This document shows positions 52,645-59,852 of a stretch of DNA of 64,000 bases, in pieces. Source of the DNA: Chryseobacterium luquanense (GTDB lineage Bacteria; Bacteroidota; Bacteroidia; Flavobacteriales; Weeksellaceae). Location: assembly GCF_026460945.1 (NCBI RefSeq), contig NZ_JAOVZV010000019.1, positions 39,624 to 103,623 of the forward strand. Direction: 5' to 3'. The translations under genes and the position numbers were made by a program. Positions within the stretch are counted from its first letter, which is position 1. Every line of letters starts with the position of its first letter. The notes below the pieces were generated by a model. The model did no database searches, was not told the origin of the DNA, and was given only the letters and a program-made list of their open reading frames with translations.

Positions 52645-52733
52645 AACGCTTGTCATCCTGAAAGGATCTAAACCCGAATTGCTCCATGCAACTTTTCTAA
52701 TACTAAGTTGACCCTACGGGATGACAAAGTGTG
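52645..52733 (+). repeat. Family B palindrome, copy 2
   Basis: CAACGCTTGTCATCCTGAAA and GGATCTAAACCCGAATTGC on the left, TTTCTAATACTAAGTTGACC and CTACGGGATGACAAAGTGTG on the right. Same layout as copy 1. Confidence 0.85.
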
Positions 52734-52764
52734 TGAAAGCTTTTGGGGTAAGCAGATTTCATAA

Positions 52765-52805
52765 CCACAACGTTTGTCATCCTGAAAGGATCTAAACCCA
52801 AATAG
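52765..52805 (+). repeat. Family B palindrome, left half of a split copy
   Basis: ACCACAACGTTTGTCATCC then TGAAAGGATCTAAACCCAAA, the complete left half of the palindrome. The expected right half does not follow; it is found at 53217-53260, beyond the GIY-YIG gene. Confidence 0.8.
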
Positions 52806-52867
52806 TAAAAATCACACATGATGTGGTATGAATTATATATATTGCCTAAATTAAAAAACAACACATA

Positions 52868-53161
52868 ATGATTGAATTTACTGAAGGAATATATACATTT
52901 TACATTTATATTCTCACCAATAAAAACAAAACTGTTCTATATACAGGTGTAACAAATAATCTAAATAAAAGATTATACCAACATAAGACGAAGGTAAATC
53001 CTAACTCATTTACCGCAAAATATAATGTAGAATTCTTGGTTTACTATGAAAAATTTGGATGGATTCAACAAGCAATTGAACGGGAAAAAGAAATAAAAAA
53101 TTTATCTCGGATTAAGAAATTAGAGCTGATAAGAATTCAAAATCCAAATATGGATTTTTGA
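52868..53161 (+). CDS. Small GIY-YIG domain protein inside a family B palindrome
   Basis: 97 residues. GIY part FYIYIL (11-16), YIG part LYTGVT (24-29, Thr for Ile), R35, H39 in LYQHK, and Glu73 in AIEREKEIKNL as metal ligand; the C-terminus is basic then short (IRIQNPNMDF). It is a UPF0213-like single-domain nuclease, as at 7091, but only distantly similar to it. It occupies the centre of a split family B palindrome: the left half ends 62 bp before the ATG and the right half starts 55 bp after the stop. This suggests that gene and palindrome form one mobile or repeat-maintaining unit. Confidence 0.85.
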   Translation: MIEFTEGIYTFYIYILTNKNKTVLYTGVTNNLNKRLYQHKTKVNPNSFTAKYNVEFLVYYEKFGWIQQAIEREKEIKNLSRIKKLELIRIQNPNMDF

Positions 53162-53216
53162 ATGATTGGTTTCAATAAGAGTTTTAATTATCATTGTGGA
53201 AGTTTTAAGCTAAAAC

Positions 53217-53260
53217 ATCTCTAATAAAACGTTTAGATCCCTACGGGATGACAAACTGTG
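53217..53260 (+). repeat. Family B palindrome, right half of the split copy
   Basis: CATCTCTAATAAAACGTTTA then GATCCCTACGGGATGACAAA and CTGTG, matching the right halves of the intact copies (CTAATACTA..., CTACGGGATGACAAACTGTG). Confidence 0.8.
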
Positions 53261-53310
53261 AGTAGGAGTATGTTTACAGGTTTTGTTCCACAAAAAAAGA
53301 TGAGCGCAAC

Positions 53311-53400
53311 GTTTGTCATCCTGAAAGGATCTAAACCCGAATCACTCCATACAACTTCTCTAATACTACGCCGAAATCCCTGCGGGATGCCAAACTGTGT
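53311..53400 (+). repeat. Family B palindrome, copy 4
   Basis: GTTTGTCATCCTGAAAGGAT, CTAAACCCGAATCACTCC, then CTTCTCTAATACTACGCC and CTGCGGGATGCCAAACTGTG. An intact copy directly after the split one. Confidence 0.85.
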
Positions 53401-53432
53401 GGAATATGATATGTAAAAGTTAGTTAAGAAAC

Positions 53433-54068
53433 CTATTTATTCCCTTTAAATGTTACACCTAAAGAAAATACAGGTTTGGTAAACTGATTTCCATTGATAA
53501 AATCGCCTTTCCCGAATACAAACTGATAAGCTGCCCGTGACGTAAGATAAATTCCAATTTCATCTTCTGTAATTGTCGCTAATTTAAAGGAAAAATCCAG
53601 TCCGCCCTGAACATTGTAGAAAATATCACGACTGAGTTTTTTAGGAACTTCATATTCATTTACCAGCCAAATTCCTTCAACTTCATTATAAGAGGTTGCG
53701 GTTGTTCTTTCATCAGGATTGACAAGGCTAAGAAAGTACACACCTGTAGAAAGGTAAGTACTCAAAACAATTTTTTCGGTATTGATGAAATCATTCTGCG
53801 CCAAAACGTTCAGAATAATGTGATTGGATCGTGTTCTGTCTGCTGGATAACCGAAATTTTCACTGTATTTTTTGCTGGTAAAACTTACTGCTCCACCCAA
53901 TGATATTCGGTCGTTGAGGTATGAGCGTACATGGATATGCGCTGCCGGTTGATATTTATAAATGGTAGGCTGCAGTTCGGCTCCGGCAAAGACAGCTATC
54001 TTTTCTTTTTGTGCAAAAAATAACTGACAGCTTAATAAAAGTCCTAAAATATAATGTGTTTTTTTCAT
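53433..54068 (-). CDS. Small outer-membrane beta-barrel protein
   Basis: 211 residues with a signal peptide ending at LFFAQ. The mature part is a run of alternating amphipathic strands (IAVFAGAELQPTIYKY, ISLGGAVSFTSKKY, IILNVLAQNDF, STYLSTGVYFLSL, YNVQGGLDFSFKL) and ends in PVFSLGVTFKGNK, as in small outer-membrane barrels of Bacteroidota. No known family signature. It lies between repeat clusters and is not visibly in an operon. Confidence 0.65.
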   Translation of the reverse strand: MKKTHYILGLLLSCQLFFAQKEKIAVFAGAELQPTIYKYQPAAHIHVRSYLNDRISLGGAVSFTSKKYSENFGYPADRTRSNHIILNVLAQNDFINTEKIVLSTYLSTGVYFLSLVNPDERTTATSYNEVEGIWLVNEYEVPKKLSRDIFYNVQGGLDFSFKLATITEDEIGIYLTSRAAYQFVFGKGDFINGNQFTKPVFSLGVTFKGNK

Positions 54069-54198
54069 GACTCAGAGTTTTTGGGTTTAACAGAGATGAA
54101 TAGAAAATTACTTAAAAAATATTTATTATTCCTCTTTATTAATAAGACTCTGAAATTCTGGAAAGGTTGCCTTAGAAGCCAGATATTTTGTAAATGTC

Positions 54199-54329
54199 CG
54201 TCAGTTCGAGTAGGTTTTGAAGAAAACCGTATCGAGAACTTTTTGATGAGCCGATAAATTCTGTTATTAGGCTTGCGGGTTCTCGATACATTTTTCTTCG
54301 TTTCACTACGAAAACACTCGAACTGACGG
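54199..54329. repeat. Family A palindrome at the second site, copy 1
   Basis: GTCAGTTCGAGTAGGTTTTG with GTATCGAGAAC on the left, GGTTCTCGATACATTTTTC and ACACTCGAACTGACGG on the right. The right half is the reverse complement of the left half type of the 6.2-7.7 kb array, so orientation is inverted. Frames read through this region are by-products of the repeats. Confidence 0.8.
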
Positions 54330-54353
54330 TACCAAACAAGTTTTCGAAGCGTT

Positions 54354-54487
54354 GCGTCAGTTTGGGTAGGTTTTTGAAGAAAACTGTATCGAGAACCTGT
54401 TGTTTGACACACGGGTTTTGTGCTTCGGTTCACTGGTTCTCGATACATTTTTCTCTGTTCCACTCCGAAAAACACTCAAACTGACGG
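54354..54487. repeat. Family A palindrome at the second site, copy 2
   Basis: GCGTCAGTTTGGGTAGG and GTATCGAGAACCTG left; GTGCTTCGGTTCACTGG, TTCTCGATACATTTTTCTC and CACTCAAACTGACGG right. The centre word GTGAACCGAAGCAC of the array occurs here in reverse complement. Both copies fill the 485-bp gap 54069-54553; no gene is seen there. Confidence 0.8.
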
Positions 54488-54553
54488 TATTTTCGCTGCA
54501 GATTATAGCAAATATATCAATGAAAGTAAGTATTAAATTAATATTTTTGAAAT

Positions 54554-55012
54554 ATGAAATTACTAACCGTTAAACGAACAAAAAATTCATTGCAGTTAAT
54601 TGATGAAAATGAATTTCTGATTGGAGAGCGTTTATCGGGATTTTTTGCAGGAGCAAATGAGCGATTAAAAATAAATGACAATATTTACAAAATAAAACAT
54701 TCAGGCTTTTTGTATCGTAATACCAAATTTTTTGACAGCAGCGGAAAATTAGTTGTAATGATTGATTTCGAAAAAGACAGGTTATTTTATTACGGTCAAC
54801 CCTATACTGAAATTTACATTTTAAAATCTAACGGCTGGTCGAATGGGTCACAATCATTACATAATTTTTATAACGACGAGTTCATAATGAGATTTGATTG
54901 CAAAAGGTCATTTTTCAAATCACGATATGAAATTCAGATAAAAGAAGATTTTACCAACTCAATCATAATTCTGGCTTTTTTACAGTTCAATATAAAAGAC
55001 CTGGAAGACTAA
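54554..55012 (+). CDS. Hypothetical cytoplasmic protein, possibly LURP1/Tubby-like
   Basis: 152 residues without signal peptide. Strand-rich throughout: LLTVKRTKNSLQLIDENEF, YKIKHSGFLYRNTKFFDSSG, RLFYYGQPYTEIYIL, FIMRFDCKRSFFKSRYEIQI, and a final hydrophobic strand or helix (SIIILAFLQFNI). The layout of single-barrel LURP-one-related/Tubby-like proteins is possible but not shown by a motif. It precedes the NAD(P)-binding protein gene by 18 bp, so they may be one transcript. Confidence 0.6.
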   Translation: MKLLTVKRTKNSLQLIDENEFLIGERLSGFFAGANERLKINDNIYKIKHSGFLYRNTKFFDSSGKLVVMIDFEKDRLFYYGQPYTEIYILKSNGWSNGSQSLHNFYNDEFIMRFDCKRSFFKSRYEIQIKEDFTNSIIILAFLQFNIKDLED

Positions 55013-55030
55013 TTAAATAAAAAAAGAAAA

Positions 55031-55789
55031 ATGAAAAAACTAGGAATCATCGGCTGCGGCTGGCTCGGAAACCACATCGCAGAACGTTTATCAAATCAAT
55101 ACGAAATTTTCGCAACAACAACTACTGAAGCTAAAGTTGAAGAATTTAAAAAGAAAGGATATCAGGCAACATTGGTTAGTTTTCCTAATGAATTGGATGC
55201 CGAAATGAAAGAATTGGAAGCCGCATCAGACTTAGATGCTATCATCGTCAGCGTTCCGTTTTCTGGAATCAGAGGTGTTCAAATTCCTATGAATGACAAA
55301 AGACAAAACCTGCTGAACTTCCTTGGAGATTTTAAAGGTCAGCTATTTTTAGCAAGTTCGACGGGCGTTTATCCGGAAACTGAAAAAGAATTTACAGAAG
55401 ACGATCAGTCTGCAAAAGATGTGGAAAGTGAAAGTTTTATTTTAGATAAATTTCCACAAACCAATATTCTGAGATTGGCTGGATTAATGGGCGATCAAAG
55501 GCTTTTAAAGAATTATAATATTTCCAATCTGGATCAGTTGGTGAATCATATTCATTACGCAGATATTTGTTCGGTTGTTGAAAAGATGCTGGATAATAAG
55601 TCGGAATCTAAAGTTTATAATGTTGTTGCTCCGATTCATCCAAACAAAGAAGAGGTGATTAATGCTCAGAAAGGTTTGCCTTACGATGGCGAGAGAACAG
55701 ATGTGGGAAGAACTATTTCTCCTGCAAAATTAATTGAAGAACTTGATTTTGAATTTCAATATCCTGATCCGAGATATTTTCATTTGTAG
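55031..55789 (+). CDS. NAD(P)-binding Rossmann protein, extended-SDR/YeeZ-like
   Basis: 252 residues. The N-terminal dinucleotide-binding motif is GIIGCGWLGNHIAERL (G-x-G-x-x-G, 7-12). FLASSTGVYPETEKEFTEDD supplies the Ser and Tyr of the SDR active region (STGVYP), as in YeeZ-type epimerase-like proteins; ILRLAGLMGDQRLLKNY and IHYADICSVVEKML follow. The substrate is unknown. It sits in the middle of a short run of same-strand genes, 9 bp ahead of the peroxidase. Confidence 0.82.
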   Translation: MKKLGIIGCGWLGNHIAERLSNQYEIFATTTTEAKVEEFKKKGYQATLVSFPNELDAEMKELEAASDLDAIIVSVPFSGIRGVQIPMNDKRQNLLNFLGDFKGQLFLASSTGVYPETEKEFTEDDQSAKDVESESFILDKFPQTNILRLAGLMGDQRLLKNYNISNLDQLVNHIHYADICSVVEKMLDNKSESKVYNVVAPIHPNKEEVINAQKGLPYDGERTDVGRTISPAKLIEELDFEFQYPDPRYFHL

Positions 55790-55798
55790 AATTGATTT

Positions 55799-56812
55799 AT
55801 GATTAAATCCAGATTAAAAACTTTTACGGCTGTATTACTTTTACTGTTTCTGTTTTCCTACAGTCTTCAGGAGTTGTCATTGATTTACCCTTCTTATTTC
55901 CCTAAACCGGTTTATGACTTTAAGAAAAGTCCTTTAAAACCTTCAACAGTGGAGTTGGGCAGAAAACTGTTCTATGATCCTATATTATCAAGAAATAATA
56001 CCATTTCCTGCTCAACTTGTCATTTGTCTAATCAGGCTTTTTCCCATGCCGGTAATCACTTAAGCAAAGGGATTGAAGATGGAATTGGGGACAGGAATTC
56101 TCCGGCGATTTTCAATCTGGCTTGGCAAAAAACATTTATGTGGGATGGTTCGGTCGTGAATATCGATGTTCAGGCTTTAGCACCAATCAATCATCCGAAA
56201 GAAATGGGAGAGGATATTAATATTGCTGTACGAAGAATCAATAAATCTAAAGAATATAAAACACTTTTTTACAGAAGTTTTGGCGATAGTTTGGCTACTT
56301 CTGAACGTCTGATGAAAGCACTTTCACAGTTTCAATTAACAATTGTTTCAGCTTATTCTAAATATGATAAAGTAAAGCAGGGAAAAGCAAAATTCAATCA
56401 ATCTGAAAAAAAGGGTTATCAATTATTTAAGCAAAACTGTAGTTCATGTCATAAAGAACCATTGTTTTCAACGTATGAATTTGCCAATAACGGACTATCC
56501 TATAATTCAGAATTAAAAGACTATGGAAAATGGAACAAGACGTTTGAACCGGAAGATAAAATGATATTTAAAATTCCTAGTTTGCGAAATCTTGCTTATA
56601 CTTATCCTTATATGCATGATGGCAGATTCAAAACATTGTATGAAGTTTTGGAACATTATGAAAAGGGTATTGAAAAAAGTCCGACTTTAGCTAAACAATT
56701 ACAAAAGCCAATCATTTTTAATTTGAAAGAAAAGGAAGATTTATTGGCGTTTTTAGCTGCTTTGAATGATTCTGTTTTGGTTTCTAATGCAGAGTATCAA
56801 AAGATAAAATAA
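55799..56812 (+). CDS. Di-haem cytochrome c peroxidase/MauG family
   Basis: 337 residues with an N-terminal membrane or signal segment (about 7-22). Two c-type haem sites: C71-S-T-C-H75 and C214-S-S-C-H218. LGRKLFYDPILSRNNTISC and FAFSH-like QAFSHAGNHLSKG, RNSPAIFNLAWQ, MWDGSVVNID and the C-terminal PSLRNLAYTYPYMHDGRFKTL belong to the family. It would reduce H2O2 in the periplasm or carry out MauG-type oxidation. It starts 9 bp behind the Rossmann protein gene. Confidence 0.9.
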   Translation: MIKSRLKTFTAVLLLLFLFSYSLQELSLIYPSYFPKPVYDFKKSPLKPSTVELGRKLFYDPILSRNNTISCSTCHLSNQAFSHAGNHLSKGIEDGIGDRNSPAIFNLAWQKTFMWDGSVVNIDVQALAPINHPKEMGEDINIAVRRINKSKEYKTLFYRSFGDSLATSERLMKALSQFQLTIVSAYSKYDKVKQGKAKFNQSEKKGYQLFKQNCSSCHKEPLFSTYEFANNGLSYNSELKDYGKWNKTFEPEDKMIFKIPSLRNLAYTYPYMHDGRFKTLYEVLEHYEKGIEKSPTLAKQLQKPIIFNLKEKEDLLAFLAALNDSVLVSNAEYQKIK

Positions 56813-56900
56813 TTTGTAAATAAATGTATTTTGAAAAATTATACCGCTCATTATTTTAAAAAAGAATTCAACAGTATTGGTGGTGACGATTAATTAAAAC

Positions 56901-56925
56901 AAAACCTGCAAAAAATACAGGTTTT
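56901..56925. terminator. Bidirectional terminator
   Basis: AAAACCTG / CAGGTTTT 8-bp arms with a 9-nt loop and flanking A/T runs between convergent genes ending at 56812 (+) and 56930 (-). Confidence 0.7.
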
Positions 56926-56929
56926 AAAT

Positions 56930-57490
56930 TTATTTATTCATTAAAATATTTTCGATAGATTCAAGAATTTCCTTTTCTACATTATCTTCATTAAGTGTTT
57001 CAATAGTGTAAAACTTTTCTTTCATCGCTGCGCTTCCGGTTCCGTTTTGGAAAATCGTATCCTGATGAATACTGATTCTCTTTAAGTTTTTGTCGGCAAC
57101 AAACATGATGTGGGGAAACTTATCATTCGCATAAAAATTAGAGTCTACATTTCTTGAAATCTGAAGCTTAATATTGGTTTGAGAATTGATTCCTAAACCG
57201 GTTTTATTTTCTTCGCTGAATGTAATTTTACATCCAAATCCGTTTTGTCTAAGCATTCTTCTGAATTCCTGCATTTTAGGATCTATGAAATTCTTGCACA
57301 GCGTTTTAAAACCTTCAATAAAAAGATCGTCTTCGCTTTTCTGTTTTTCCAAGCTTTCTTTGAGCTTTTGTTCTTCCGTTTTTAAGTTTGAAAACAGTCC
57401 GTTTAATTTATTTATACTTTCTTCTTTCATTAAATTGTATTTTTCTTCGGTATTTAACTCCGATTTCTTGTCTTTATTAAATATTTTCAA
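56930..57490 (-). CDS. Hypothetical protein with N-terminal coiled coil
   Basis: 186 residues, no signal or TM segment. Residues about 10-60 form a Lys/Glu-rich coiled coil (EEKYNLMKEESINKLNGLF, TEEQKLKESLEKQKSED). The C-terminal 120 residues are a small alpha/beta domain (FGCKITFSEENKTGLGI, FPHIMFVADKNLKRISIHQ). I do not recognise it. It follows the RDD gene on the same strand after a terminator-like hairpin. Confidence 0.65.
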   Translation of the reverse strand: MKIFNKDKKSELNTEEKYNLMKEESINKLNGLFSNLKTEEQKLKESLEKQKSEDDLFIEGFKTLCKNFIDPKMQEFRRMLRQNGFGCKITFSEENKTGLGINSQTNIKLQISRNVDSNFYANDKFPHIMFVADKNLKRISIHQDTIFQNGTGSAAMKEKFYTIETLNEDNVEKEILESIENILMNK

Positions 57491-57557
57491 ATATAAAAAA
57501 AATCATAAAAGATTATCTCTTGTTTTTATTAAAGAATTAGATTTTAGTGTAAATAGC

Positions 57558-57582
57558 AAAACCTGCTTTGAAACAGGTTTTT
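57558..57582 (-). terminator. Terminator of the RDD gene
   Basis: AAAACCTG / CAGGTTTTT with an 8-nt loop, 36 bp past the RDD stop on the minus strand; same stem as at 56901. Confidence 0.6.
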
Positions 57583-57617
57583 ATATTTTGGAATTTAACT
57601 TTTTAATTTAATATCAG

Positions 57618-58292
57618 TTAATACTTATTAATTCTTCTTATTTCTGACACAACTATTGTACTCGCAAGACTATCATGTAAACATTGATTTCTTTTATTAA
57701 AAAAGAACATTAAAAAACCAATAAAAAAGGTAAGCGCATTAAGGATATTGCCGAAGAAACGTCCGGTAGATTGCCCGAAATTTATCTTTGCACCATCTGT
57801 ACTCAGGAGTTTTATATTTAAAGCTTTTTGTCCGATTGTTTGTTGAGATTCGCTGCAGTGCATCAAAGAAAAATAGAGCCATCCCGGAAGTATAGGAATA
57901 ATGGCAGCAGGAATAATGATAATGAAAATATCTAGTATCCTTGCCAATAATCTTTCTCCGAAATTTGCATAACGATATTGTATAATTACATTTTCATAGT
58001 GAATCTGTAATGTGTTGTCTTTAAGATATTCTATTCTTCCGGTTCTGTAATCTACGTTTGTAGTCTGAGGAAGGCTCGGTGGAACTTTTTGAATTTCTTT
58101 TCTGAGGTTGATAGGAGGTGGAGTTGCCTCAAAAAGACTTTTCAGTTCGTATAGCTTATCGGCTTCCGTCCAATTGTTCAGAGCTCCGTGCCAAATCAAA
58201 GTATATCTTTTAATTTCCAGTTTTCTCAGTTCTTCTAAGGTGTAAGGACCTTTTTTGCCGATCCCGTCATGTATAAAATATTTTTGTTCCAT
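57618..58292 (-). CDS. RDD-family membrane protein with N-terminal GYF_2 domain
   Basis: 224 residues. A GYF_2 domain (1-55: YFIHDGIGKKGPYTLEEL, TLIWHGALNNWTEADKL) is followed by a linker and an RDD domain (about 105-215): RYANFGERLLARILDIFIIIIPAAI with the Arg/Asp pair, a second TM helix, then GQKALNIKLLSTDGAKINFGQS, a further TM helix and CLHDSLASTIVV. It is an inner-membrane protein. The family is linked to transport or membrane stress, without a clear general function. Confidence 0.87.
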   Translation of the reverse strand: MEQKYFIHDGIGKKGPYTLEELRKLEIKRYTLIWHGALNNWTEADKLYELKSLFEATPPPINLRKEIQKVPPSLPQTTNVDYRTGRIEYLKDNTLQIHYENVIIQYRYANFGERLLARILDIFIIIIPAAIIPILPGWLYFSLMHCSESQQTIGQKALNIKLLSTDGAKINFGQSTGRFFGNILNALTFFIGFLMFFFNKRNQCLHDSLASTIVVSEIRRINKY

Positions 58293-58615
58293 AATTTGTA
58301 TTTAAATTTTATCAATGAGCGCGTAAATATATAAATTACAGATAATTTAACAATGCTTTTTTCACTATAAGAAGAAAATAATGTAAGAAATTCATTGATG
58401 ATAAATAATCATGAAGCACTAAATTTTATTCTATTAATAAGAGTTGAGAGAATTATTTATTATTTTAAATATACCCTCACTCAGCTTCATATCACCGTAT
58501 CTGCTTCGAGGATCACTGACTGAATGTTCAAAATCTAACAGTAATTTAATCTTTTAAATAATAAATTTATCCAGAATGGAACCATTCTTGACTTCATAAC
58601 ATCAAAATATACGTT
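58293..58615. other. Intergenic gap with a small palindrome
   Basis: 323 bp between divergent genes. It is AT-rich, without a frame or long repeat. The only structure is AGAATGG-AA-CCATTCT (58573-58588), a perfect 7-bp inverted repeat 28 bp before the next ATG, which could be an operator. I see no TAnnTTTG match placed for either gene. Confidence 0.45.
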
Positions 58616-59002
58616 ATGAAAACAGACACCATCAAAACAATCGCAAAATACGGACTTGGAGCTATGCTTATTACTGCAGGAATCGGTCACCTTACTTTTG
58701 CAAGGAAAGAGTTTCAGGCACAGGTTCCCAATTGGGTTCCACTTGAAAAAGATGATACCGTTGTGTATTCTGGAATTGCAGAAATTGCTTTGGGAGCAAC
58801 CATTATTGCCACTCCCAAAAAGTATGAATCTCTTGTAGGAAAAATGACAGGAGCATTTTTTACAGCAGTTTTCCCCGGAAATATTGCCCAATATAAAAAT
58901 GACAGAAACAGTTTTGGGCTCAATACGGATGGAAAAAGGTTAGCCCGATTATTTATGCAGCCTTTACTTATTTTCTGGGCATTAAAATCAACAGAAAAAT
59001 AG
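58616..59002 (+). CDS. DoxX-like small membrane protein
   Basis: 128 residues with four hydrophobic segments. YGLGAMLITAGIGHLTFARKEF and VYSGIAEIALGATIIATPKKY, then GKMTGAFFTAVFPGNIAQY, are in the arrangement of DoxX/MauE-like proteins. Inner membrane; a role in thiol or redox balance is known for some members only. It is followed by a short terminator and the TonB-plug-type gene. Confidence 0.72.
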   Translation: MKTDTIKTIAKYGLGAMLITAGIGHLTFARKEFQAQVPNWVPLEKDDTVVYSGIAEIALGATIIATPKKYESLVGKMTGAFFTAVFPGNIAQYKNDRNSFGLNTDGKRLARLFMQPLLIFWALKSTEK

Positions 59003-59006
59003 AATC

Positions 59007-59034
59007 AGACTCAGCGCAATGCTGAGTTTTTTGT
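59007..59034 (+). terminator. Terminator of the DoxX-like gene
   Basis: GACTCAGC-GCAAT-GCTGAGTTTTTTG, 6 bp past the stop; same stem as at 52450. Confidence 0.75.
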
Positions 59035-59093
59035 TTAAATAGTAAATGACTCCAACCTTTTTATCAAAAAAAGCATCTCTATATAAAGATACT

Positions 59094-59699
59094 ATGAAAA
59101 TCACAATAGCAAAACCATGTCATGAGAATTGGGAAGAGATGACTCTGCAGGAAAAAGGAAGATTCTGTTCCGTTTGTTCAAAAACAGTCAGAGATTTCAC
59201 CAATAATTCGGATGATGAAATATTGGAAGTTTTATCTAAACCATCATCAAAAAATATCTGCGGAAATTTTTACGAATCACAACTTAACCGAAATATTCAG
59301 TACTCGTTTATCAACTCACTTTTATCTAAGTTTGCCGTTGGTTTTATATTGACTGCAGTAGGAATTGTTTCTTTAAATGCTCAGGAGAAAGATTCTGTGA
59401 AAACTTCAGCTCTTACAAATCTTCAGGGGCAAATAATTGGTCTGTCAGCAAATTCTCAAAACGGAGTAGTGATACCATCAACACGAGGTATGCCTTCGTC
59501 AATTCAAGGAAATAATGAATCTTTGTGGGTTGTTGACGGAGAAATTACTGATGCCAAAAGTTTTAAAGATTTTGATGCTAAGAAAATTAAAAATATAGAA
59601 ATACTTAAAGGAGTACAAGCCACTTCACTCTATGGAAGTAAAGGAAGAAATGGGGTGATTTTAGTAACATTGAAAAAAAGATTTAGAGATAAAAAGTAA
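59094..59699 (+). CDS. Protein with N-terminal Cys motif, one TM helix and a TonB-plug-like C-domain
   Basis: 201 residues from the ATG at 59094 (MKITIAKPCHENWEEM); 16 earlier in-frame codons lack family features. Residues 1-60 carry KPCHENWEEM and GRFCSVCSKTVRDFTNNSDDE, a possible zinc-binding cytoplasmic head. One hydrophobic helix follows (about 78-96, FAVGFILTAVGIVSL). The rest resembles the plug of a TonB receptor: SLWVVDGEITDAKSFKDFD, IKNIEILKGVQATSLYGSKG and RNGVILVTLK. It has no barrel. Such proteins recur in Chryseobacterium-like genomes; the function is unknown. Confidence 0.7.
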   Translation: MKITIAKPCHENWEEMTLQEKGRFCSVCSKTVRDFTNNSDDEILEVLSKPSSKNICGNFYESQLNRNIQYSFINSLLSKFAVGFILTAVGIVSLNAQEKDSVKTSALTNLQGQIIGLSANSQNGVVIPSTRGMPSSIQGNNESLWVVDGEITDAKSFKDFDAKKIKNIEILKGVQATSLYGSKGRNGVILVTLKKRFRDKK

Positions 59700-59852
59700 G
59701 ATTCTCTTTTTACTGATGATTTATTTATTTAATATTAATTCTCATTCAAATACCCTTTAAATAGAGCAAATCTATTAATTATCTCTTTTAAAAACGGATT
59801 TTTAGGTCTAAATTTATTCTTTCAAATTTCAAACTATTAAAACGAATAATTT

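Noticed and set aside
54065..54475. 136-codon minus-strand frame in front of the small outer-membrane protein gene
   Set aside because: It reads through two family A palindromes and repeats the same peptide words; not a gene.
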